A stretch of 64,000 bases of DNA, from positions 124,001 through 188,000 of the forward strand of contig CAKZLE010000020.1 of NCBI GenBank assembly GCA_937125225.1, written 5' to 3'. Each line of letters opens with the position of its first letter. Position 1 is the first letter of the stretch. The translations under genes were made by a program, and so were the position numbers. The stretch is from an uncultured Spirochaetia bacterium. GTDB lineage: Bacteria > Spirochaetota > Spirochaetia > CAKZLE01. Positions 57,176-64,000 of this stretch are shown piece after piece. The notes beneath the pieces are model-generated. The model searched no databases. It was given only the letters and a program-made list of their open reading frames with translations, and was not told the origin of the DNA.

Positions 57176-57766
57176 ATGAAAACAAAAACTCTTGCTATAA
57201 TTGATACCCATAAACTATTCAGTGGTTTGCTCATCAGAGAACTTGAATGCTGTTATGGTTATATGACTATTCATTGCTCAGATAGTGGATCTGAATTCTT
57301 GAATACTCTGTCATCCATAGACCCTGATTTAGTCATAGTCTCGCTATCACTAACGGATATGTCAGCTTATGATCTCATTTGCCGATTAAAGAAAAGGGGT
57401 AGTGCTAGTCCCATAATTGTCATCAATCATGGAGGGGATGATAATCAGGTTAATAGGATTCTTGAATTAGGACCTTTATCAGTAATCAATTATCACGATG
57501 ATATTGAGACGGTATTTGGTTGCCTTCAGGATGCCCTCTTGAAAACTAAAAATAACCGGATAGCTTTGAGTGATCGGGAGAAACTTGTTCTACAGTATAT
57601 GCATAATGGGTATACTTCTAAGCAGATTGCTGAGGCCTTAGTGATATCAAGTAACACGGTAACCACGTATAGAAAAAGACTCCGTACTAAGACTCATTCA
57701 AAGAATACTGCTGAATTAATGAGCAATACTAATAGGTATACTAGAGCGACTTGGTCAATAAAGTAA
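57176..57766 (+). CDS. LuxR/NarL-type regulator with degenerate receiver domain
   Basis: HTH ALSDREKLVLQYMHNGYTSKQIAEALVISSNTVTTYRKRLRTKTHSKNTAEL; receiver-like N-terminus with SLSL at the usual phospho-Asp position. Confidence 0.85.
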   Translation: MKTKTLAIIDTHKLFSGLLIRELECCYGYMTIHCSDSGSEFLNTLSSIDPDLVIVSLSLTDMSAYDLICRLKKRGSASPIIVINHGGDDNQVNRILELGPLSVINYHDDIETVFGCLQDALLKTKNNRIALSDREKLVLQYMHNGYTSKQIAEALVISSNTVTTYRKRLRTKTHSKNTAELMSNTNRYTRATWSIK

Positions 57767-57928
57767 TCTAATAGTGTCTTTCACGGCATTGGCGCTGGGA
57801 AAATCACTTGGTAAATTTATAGATCATAAACAACGTAGATTGACCTATCGTTCGATTATTAACATGTATTGTATAACAAACAGAAGATGTACGGGTATTG
57901 AGATCAGCCGAATAGAAAGGAGTCTAGT

Positions 57929-57954
57929 GTATGTCTATAATACTATAGACATAC
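57929..57954. repeat. Perfect inverted repeat GTATGTCTATA-ATAC-TATAGACATAC
   Basis: 11-bp arms, followed by ATTTTG; terminator-like or operator-like. Confidence 0.65.
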
Positions 57955-58077
57955 ATTTTGATATGTGTTGGCTCCAGCAAAGATGAATGTTGGAATAATA
58001 TTATTTGTTCTAGAATTGATTCTATGATAGAATCTTATACATGATTACTTACATATCACAGAGCAACTCCTCCTAAC

Positions 58078-58101
58078 ACACCTCATTTTAAAATGAGGTG
58101 T
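58078..58101. promoter_or_regulatory. Perfect 24-bp palindrome ACACCTCATTTTAAAATGAGGTGT covering the SD of the next gene
   Basis: GAGGTG in the right arm is the only SD for ATG 58106. Confidence 0.8.
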
Positions 58102-58105
58102 TATA

Positions 58106-59206
58106 ATGAAAAACGCAATAGCTACGGATAAATTACAGAATTGGATCAACTTTGATTCTGTTGAAGAACTGTTACAATTTCTCTGTGAAGACATGCACTT
58201 GGTTGGGCGAATGCTCAAAGCTCATGGGGTACTCACCGTGGATACTCTGCTGGTCTTCCGTCATATGCGATATAGAGGGGATACCAAACGGGAGTTGATC
58301 TGGATCATGATTGATGACGGTTTACTGTTATTTGAATGGGAAAGAGCATGGACTTTCGATGCATATCATAGCTTTTCACAACCATCGGTACTCTGGATCC
58401 CTGATTATGAGAAAGACAACTCTCCCCTGGCAGAGTTCTGTAGATTTAGTATCTCAATAGCAGAGAAAGGAAGAATCTCAAAGGAATATAGAAAAGGGAA
58501 TATTAAGCAGGAAATAGGTCTTCATATCAATGAAATACTATTCTTGAGGGATGATTTAGGGTTATATGCTATTCCCTTTGATGAATTTCCCGATGAGTAC
58601 TTCTTAGATGGTATATCGTCCTACCCGATGCGGGCTCTAGGTTTCTTATTCAGGGAGAGCAATGATACTGGTTTTCTTGATCTGATAAATTGTGAACTGT
58701 TCATACAAGGACCTGAGTGGCAGTACAGCAGATCATTCTGGTTCAAAAAAGAACCTCAATTAGCAACTGGACTGTATGCTTATTTTATTCTTTTGGCAGG
58801 AGATCCCAAAGGTTGGATCGATTGTGATAGTGATTATGATCATGAGTGTATCTTCATTAAGTATCATAATGGACCCGTAGAAACTATAATCTTCGACCTT
58901 GTTAACTGCGCAGCGTTGGTGGGAGGTATGCCATTTGAGGTTTGGTTCACACCCCAAGAGGATTGGAAACAGGCCATGAAGGACTGGAGGTTGATCCTGC
59001 AAGCAGAGAGTTGGGAAGACCTGTTTGTAAGCTTAAGCTATATTGATCGAGAGGATTATTATTTAGATAGGCACTGGAAGCGGTTTACCCATAGATATAA
59101 AACAGTTGATCTATCCATAGTAAAGCAAGCTGTTCGATACCTGTATGAATGGGTGGAATATATCATTGATATCTATGGAGGAATATCGACTTATTCAATA
59201 TTTTGA
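58106..59206 (+). CDS. Hypothetical protein, no recognised family
   Basis: 366-aa uninterrupted ORF with SD and no strongly overlapping competitor; acidic, Trp/Tyr-rich. Confidence 0.75.
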   Translation: MKNAIATDKLQNWINFDSVEELLQFLCEDMHLVGRMLKAHGVLTVDTLLVFRHMRYRGDTKRELIWIMIDDGLLLFEWERAWTFDAYHSFSQPSVLWIPDYEKDNSPLAEFCRFSISIAEKGRISKEYRKGNIKQEIGLHINEILFLRDDLGLYAIPFDEFPDEYFLDGISSYPMRALGFLFRESNDTGFLDLINCELFIQGPEWQYSRSFWFKKEPQLATGLYAYFILLAGDPKGWIDCDSDYDHECIFIKYHNGPVETIIFDLVNCAALVGGMPFEVWFTPQEDWKQAMKDWRLILQAESWEDLFVSLSYIDREDYYLDRHWKRFTHRYKTVDLSIVKQAVRYLYEWVEYIIDIYGGISTYSIF

Positions 59207-59249
59207 CACTAGAAGTTCAGTGTGATCTTTCTGATATCTTTCGGAGTTC

Positions 59250-59297
59250 CTATTACACAACTATTACATTCCTTTGATTTTCACGAGGGTGTAATAG
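59250..59297. repeat. Three CTATTACA elements (two direct 11 nt apart, one inverted)
   Basis: CTATTACAC 59250-59258, CTATTACA 59261-59268, GTGTAATAG 59289-59297. Confidence 0.65.
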
Positions 59298-59426
59298 CTC
59301 TCCATTAGTACGGGAAATCTTTCTCTTACAAGATAAGTTGAAGAAGATCTTTCACTAGTTAACCTAGAGGAATTTGGCTTCAAAAGAGATTCTGTGGTAT
59401 CATACTTGTTTAAAGGGGAACCCTAA

Positions 59427-61022
59427 ATGAGCTTTGGTATTATTCCAAGACCAAAAGATATCGAAGGTCTTTCTGAGACTCAGATACTGGTCACTTCTAT
59501 AATGCATCCCTCCTATAATATTCAAGGATTGGATCCTGCCGATTCAATCCTCATCTATGCGCTGGATGAGCTGACTATACTATTCCCAGGCATCTCTGAA
59601 TCTGAATCTGAGGATGGTGCTACCTGTATCATCACAGGTGGTATGGATTCGAACCTCCCTGACGATTGGTATCAGCTAGAACTACAGGAAAAAGTATGGA
59701 AGATTGACTGTAATCAAACATTGGGGCTCCTTTATGCCATCCAAACGATCAAACAGATCGTTCATTCCAAGACGTTCTACCCTGCGATCATCACTGACTA
59801 CAGTAGCTTTGAATGGCGGGGGTTCATGTTGGATTGTTCTCGACATTTTGTACCGGTCGATGGGGTGAAGAGGATTCTCGATAGTATGGTCCTCCATAAG
59901 ATGAATAGATTCCATTGGCACCTTACAGATGATCAAGGATGGCGAGTCCAGATAGATGCCTATCCCCTCCTGACTGAGGTAGGTGCGAAGAGGTCTGATA
60001 CCCAGATCGGTGGTAGATTCTCAAAGGATCGGGAAGGGTGTACTCATGAAGGGTTCTATTCCAAAGATAATATCAGAGAGATCGTCGTCTATGCCTTAGA
60101 AAGAGGGATAGAGGTCATCCCTGAGATAGAGATCCTCGGTCATGCAACGGCAGCTGCAGCAGCCTATCCTTTCCTTACTTGCCATAAAGGAGAACTATCA
60201 GTACCAGAGACTTTTGGGATCTTTACTGATGTGATGTGTGCCGGATCTCAACAGACTATGAGATTTGTTAAAGAAGTCTTACGTGAGATTGCTGAACTCT
60301 TCCCCTCTCCCTGGATCCATATCGGAGGGGATGAGGTTCCCCGGAAACAATGGAAGAGCTGTGAAGTATGTAGAGATTATCTTGAAAAAGAGGGTTCCGA
60401 TGATATTGAGGATCTGCAGCAGATATTCCTCCATCATGTCTATCAATACATAACAGGACTGGGGAAGACCCCTATCGGATGGAATGAGATCCTAGATGGG
60501 AACAGAGTCGACACGACTCCCATCGTCCAGTATTGGACGCCCTATCCCTGGAAGCGAAAGAAGATAAGAAAAACGCTTTTAGAAGGTAGAAAGATAATAG
60601 TCTCTGACTATTTCCACTCCTATCTCGATCAGTCCCATGCAGTGATCCCCTTGAAGAGTGCTTATAGATTACTGCCAGACTTCGTCAGAAAGATGGAATA
60701 TGAACTAATCCTAGGCTTCGAAGCCCCCCTGTGGAGTGAATGGGTGGCGAATGAAGAACACCTAGATTGGCAGGTCTTTCCACGCCTGACAGCTATGGCT
60801 GACAGGATGTGGGCAGGATTAGAGAGGGATGATTATGAAGATTTTCTCAAACGACTTGAAAGGTTCATCCCCATCATGCAGAATATGGGTATCAGACCTT
60901 CAGATCCTTCTGCCTGGAGTCCTTCTCTGATCAGAAGATTCATAGGGTTATTTCACCTGTCAGATGATACTCATGATGAATTGATACGCTATAGTAAGAA
61001 TAATGATTATACAGGAGCATGA
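59427..61022 (+). CDS. GH20 beta-N-acetylhexosaminidase
   Basis: FEWRGFMLDCSRHFVPVDGVKRILDSMVLHKMNRFHWHLTDDQGWRVQIDAYPLLTEVGAKR, WIHIGGDEVPRKQWKSC. Confidence 0.95.
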   Translation: MSFGIIPRPKDIEGLSETQILVTSIMHPSYNIQGLDPADSILIYALDELTILFPGISESESEDGATCIITGGMDSNLPDDWYQLELQEKVWKIDCNQTLGLLYAIQTIKQIVHSKTFYPAIITDYSSFEWRGFMLDCSRHFVPVDGVKRILDSMVLHKMNRFHWHLTDDQGWRVQIDAYPLLTEVGAKRSDTQIGGRFSKDREGCTHEGFYSKDNIREIVVYALERGIEVIPEIEILGHATAAAAAYPFLTCHKGELSVPETFGIFTDVMCAGSQQTMRFVKEVLREIAELFPSPWIHIGGDEVPRKQWKSCEVCRDYLEKEGSDDIEDLQQIFLHHVYQYITGLGKTPIGWNEILDGNRVDTTPIVQYWTPYPWKRKKIRKTLLEGRKIIVSDYFHSYLDQSHAVIPLKSAYRLLPDFVRKMEYELILGFEAPLWSEWVANEEHLDWQVFPRLTAMADRMWAGLERDDYEDFLKRLERFIPIMQNMGIRPSDPSAWSPSLIRRFIGLFHLSDDTHDELIRYSKNNDYTGA

Positions 61023-61025
61023 ACA

Positions 61026-62270
61026 ATGAATAAGAATGATATTAAGAATGAGGTCGTAGAGAGATTCCTTACCTATGTAAAGATTGATACGAGGTCTGAT
61101 GAGCATGGTAGTGCTAAACCAACGACCCAGAATCAATGGGATCTATTGAACCTTCTTGTACAAGAGTTGACTGATCTCGGTATTGAGGATACACAGATCA
61201 ATGATGATGGGTTCATCATCTCACGTATACCCTCAACGATGAGAGCAGGGAAGACCCCTCCCGCAATCGGGTTCATGGCTCATGTAGATACCTCTCCTGA
61301 TATGCCTGGGAATGATGTCAAACCACAGATTATCAATGACTATGATGGTAAAGATATCAAACTGAATGATGAATTCACCTTGAGTGTGAAAGAGAACCCA
61401 CATCTTCTCGATTATATCGGTAAGACCATCATCACCACAGATGGTACGACATTGCTTGGAGCTGATGATAAGGCCGGGGTAGCTGAGATCATGACGATGG
61501 CCAACTACTATATGAACCATCCTGAGATAGAGCATGGGGAGATAGAGATCGTTTTTACCGCAGATGAGGAGACCGGTCATGGAATGGATGGGTTCCCCCT
61601 AGAGAGACTCAACTCTCGTTGCTGTTACACCATCGATGGTGGGCGATTAGGTGAGATCGAGTATGAATGCTTCAATGCCTATAAAGTCGATATCACCTTT
61701 ACCGGTGTGATGATCCATCCGGGAGCTGCACGGGGAAGGATGATCAATGCGATGACTATGGCGACACGATATTTGAGTATGCTTCCACAATCTGAGAGTC
61801 CCGAGACTACAGATGGACGAGAGGGTTACTACTATCCGAATGAGATCAATGGAGATGCTGAGAGTTGCAGATTACAGATCAATCTTAGAGATTTCGATTC
61901 TGCAGGTATGCAACGAAGGATCGCTGTACTTAAATCGATCGGGGAGACCGTCTCAGCAAGTTTCGGTGGAGGTTCAGTAGAGCAGGAAGTGACGAAACAG
62001 TATATAAACATGAGCGAGTATGTTCAGAAGGACCCCTTAGTGATGGAGAAGCTCATAGCTGTGATCGATGAACTGGAAATCGAACCCGTCATGAAACCCA
62101 TCCGTGGTGGTACCGATGGTGCTAGGCTCAGTGAGATGGGCATCCCTGCTCCCAATATCTTCGGTGGAGGTTTCAACTTTCATAGCAGATTCGAATGGGT
62201 CGCCGTTGATGGAATGGTAGCTGCTGTCACTGTGATCGAAAGACTCGTGAATAGCTGGAGTAGGGCTTAA
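61026..62270 (+). CDS. pepT: Peptidase T
   Basis: FLTYVKIDTRSDE, GFMAHVDTSPDMPGNDVKP, TTLLGADDKAGVAEIMTM, VFTADEETGHGMD. Confidence 0.96.
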   Translation: MNKNDIKNEVVERFLTYVKIDTRSDEHGSAKPTTQNQWDLLNLLVQELTDLGIEDTQINDDGFIISRIPSTMRAGKTPPAIGFMAHVDTSPDMPGNDVKPQIINDYDGKDIKLNDEFTLSVKENPHLLDYIGKTIITTDGTTLLGADDKAGVAEIMTMANYYMNHPEIEHGEIEIVFTADEETGHGMDGFPLERLNSRCCYTIDGGRLGEIEYECFNAYKVDITFTGVMIHPGAARGRMINAMTMATRYLSMLPQSESPETTDGREGYYYPNEINGDAESCRLQINLRDFDSAGMQRRIAVLKSIGETVSASFGGGSVEQEVTKQYINMSEYVQKDPLVMEKLIAVIDELEIEPVMKPIRGGTDGARLSEMGIPAPNIFGGGFNFHSRFEWVAVDGMVAAVTVIERLVNSWSRA

Positions 62271-62272
62271 TC

Positions 62273-63475
62273 ATGCAAAGGAGTCTTCGAACTCTCCTGA
62301 TCATCATGTTTCTCTTTGTCCTGGGAGGCGTCTCTGCGAATGGGGATATCAACTTTCCGACTCTCTATATCAGTGATGTGACGATAGAGGAGGAGGAACT
62401 CCCCTCATTCGATATCGATCTTTCCTTTGCCTTCAATGAGATGAATCTCAAGGCTATAGAAGAGCTTTATCGATTCAGAGTGGTGGCAGGTCCCTCAGCC
62501 GATATATCGATCTTTCCGAATATCGAGAAGATCAGCTACTCCCATGATTCAGTGAATGAGGTCGAAGTCCTTGAACTGCTCATCCGTTGGGATGTAACGG
62601 GGAAATACGGGAATGGTACACTCTCCTTCGATATCCTCGGAGCTGCAGGGACCATCAATGGTGCACTGCTCAGCGGGCTTGAACTCTATCGAGAGTCCAT
62701 TGGGTATGAGGTCGTCTCTCAGTTGTCAGGTGGTGATTCTTTTATGGTTGATAGTACCTTCAATGATTATGTGACCGGGATCATTCCAGAATCAGCTACA
62801 GCCTCAATAGGTGATGAGTTTCTCATCTATGATCCTATGAGTACAAAAGAGCTGGCACTTCTCACCTTAGCCTCCTTACGAGAACCTGAGGAGGGTGAAC
62901 GTCTCAGCGGTGAGTATTATATCAACTATAGTGATGTATCTATACAACCAGGCATCCCTCTGTTTCAACAAAGTGACAATAAGAACATATCGATCAAACT
63001 CAGTGAGATTCAGACGTTGGGCCTCACCGGCCTGTCTTCAAAAGTCTATTTCAGAGGGGCTACCGGAGCTCTGCAGTATTCAGCAGGAGTTGATCTCGGG
63101 TATTGCTGGAATGATTCAGTTCTATCCTTAACTTGGCCTATAGAGGCTAAGGGTTTCCACTTTGGGATCAATCAAGGTTTTCTCGTTCGATTCGATCAGG
63201 GGCTTAAGTTGCAAGAGGCCTCTTCACGCACCCGCTATGCCATGTTCCTCGATATCGGAGCCGATCTTGGTCTCGGCTATTATGTAGACACCTCCGGAGG
63301 TGCCTCTGACTGGATCTACTATGGCTCCTACCACGCAGGACTCGGCTGGTACAGCTCGAGTACTACTGAGTTCGGGGTCGATCTTGGCTACCAACTGACC
63401 TATGGTTTTAGTGATGGGAGTATTCCCTTGCGATCTACACCTTATATCTCTCCACATGTAACCTTTCGATTATAA
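62273..63475 (+). CDS. Exported/outer-membrane hypothetical protein
   Basis: Signal peptide MQRSLRTLLIIMFLFVLGGVSANG; C-terminus ...TPYISPHVTFRL. Confidence 0.65.
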   Translation: MQRSLRTLLIIMFLFVLGGVSANGDINFPTLYISDVTIEEEELPSFDIDLSFAFNEMNLKAIEELYRFRVVAGPSADISIFPNIEKISYSHDSVNEVEVLELLIRWDVTGKYGNGTLSFDILGAAGTINGALLSGLELYRESIGYEVVSQLSGGDSFMVDSTFNDYVTGIIPESATASIGDEFLIYDPMSTKELALLTLASLREPEEGERLSGEYYINYSDVSIQPGIPLFQQSDNKNISIKLSEIQTLGLTGLSSKVYFRGATGALQYSAGVDLGYCWNDSVLSLTWPIEAKGFHFGINQGFLVRFDQGLKLQEASSRTRYAMFLDIGADLGLGYYVDTSGGASDWIYYGSYHAGLGWYSSSTTEFGVDLGYQLTYGFSDGSIPLRSTPYISPHVTFRL

Positions 63476-63549
63476 TAGGGTATATGTTTATAGGATAATG
63501 TGTATATTATATCTAATTGTTTATGATTATTGCTTAGTAGAGGTTTGAA

Positions 63550-64000
63550 ATGAGATTACAGAAATTCATTGTTACATTACTGGTACTCGTGCTGCTCTTG
63601 GTCTTCACGAGTTGTGCCACATCCGTCTATCGAGGACCAAGGTATGATCTGGTCACAGATGGCGATACCCCTGAATCAGTTATTCCTGAAGGATCAGTTC
63701 TTCCCCTGTTCTATGGGCTGGGAATCGGATCAGATGAGGAAGATGCGCAGGAGAATGGTATTCGTGACGCTCTAAATAGAGCATCAACTATAGCTCTTCA
63801 AGACAGTGGGTTGATCTACAAGGATCAAGTCGCTCGAATCATCGATAAGATCGGAGACCTTGACCCCTATATACTCCACTCTTCTTTGAAACAGCTAGAT
63901 TGGGATTATGACAGGGGACGATATACCTCATTGATCTCCGTAAGACTGCAGATGTCAAAGCTCTCAGATCTTTTGAGAAAAGAGGGGATCTATGGAGGTC
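63550..64000 (+). CDS. Lipoprotein (LPP20-like), 3'-truncated by the window edge
   Basis: MRLQKFIVTLLVLVLLLVFTSCATSVYRG...FYGLGIGSDEEDAQENGIRDALNRASTIALQDSGL; open to the window end; SD gagg. Confidence 0.75.
   Translation, partial: MRLQKFIVTLLVLVLLLVFTSCATSVYRGPRYDLVTDGDTPESVIPEGSVLPLFYGLGIGSDEEDAQENGIRDALNRASTIALQDSGLIYKDQVARIIDKIGDLDPYILHSSLKQLDWDYDRGRYTSLISVRLQMSKLSDLLRKEGIYGG

Noticed and set aside
57774-57986. 70-aa plus ORF after the LuxR gene
   Set aside because: No SD, and its 3' end runs through the perfect hairpin at 57929-57954; treated as non-coding
58078-58101. Reading the palindrome as a Rho-independent terminator
   Set aside because: No T-tract follows and it sits 4 nt before an ATG, so a regulatory role fits better
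1-64000. CRISPR arrays, IS elements, prophage genes or integrases
   Set aside because: No spaced direct-repeat array, transposase, recombinase or phage structural motif found

Overview
The window looks like ordinary bacterial chromosome from an anaerobic spirochaete-like organism. This is inferred from the class I LysRS, the Rex-linked [FeFe]-hydrogenase operon and the many OM/lipoprotein genes; there is no rRNA to confirm it. I see no phage, IS element, CRISPR array or rRNA. Main blocks: an AraC/URO-D pair; a tightly overlapping MATE / MTase-like / MerR / MTase operon; a decayed InlB-repeat lipoprotein pseudogene; a tRNA (CAT anticodon); rlpA and class I lysS; two EIIA + cation/proton antiporter loci; era and clpP; a three-gene unit with a single-ORF fusion of a SorC/DeoR-type sugar-binding regulator to a full pyruvate-dehydrogenase-type E1alpha, then E1beta, then an MFS-HEAT fusion; rex divergent from an electron-bifurcating-type [FeFe]-hydrogenase operon; phoH and a Crp-type regulator; an Ala-bodied tRNA-like sequence with a GCC anticodon and an unpaired acceptor stem; galU; a trp operon (trpE-GD-CF-B-A) behind a Trp-Trp leader peptide and attenuator; a NusG-II / Gx-transporter / ApbE cluster; gnd; a small SAP/Rho-N-like Cys protein; an ABC exporter; fhs; an orphan AT-rich segment with a pseudo-receiver LuxR regulator and an unknown 366-aa protein behind a perfect 24-bp palindrome covering its Shine-Dalgarno; and GH20, pepT and envelope protein genes. 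The strongest novelty candidates are (1) the regulator-E1alpha fusion, whose promoter sits almost entirely inside a perfect 15+6+15 bp palindrome, and (2) a recurring promoter arrangement at nine genes in which the -10 hexamer ends 5-8 nt before an ATG with no Shine-Dalgarno, predicting frequent leaderless mRNAs.
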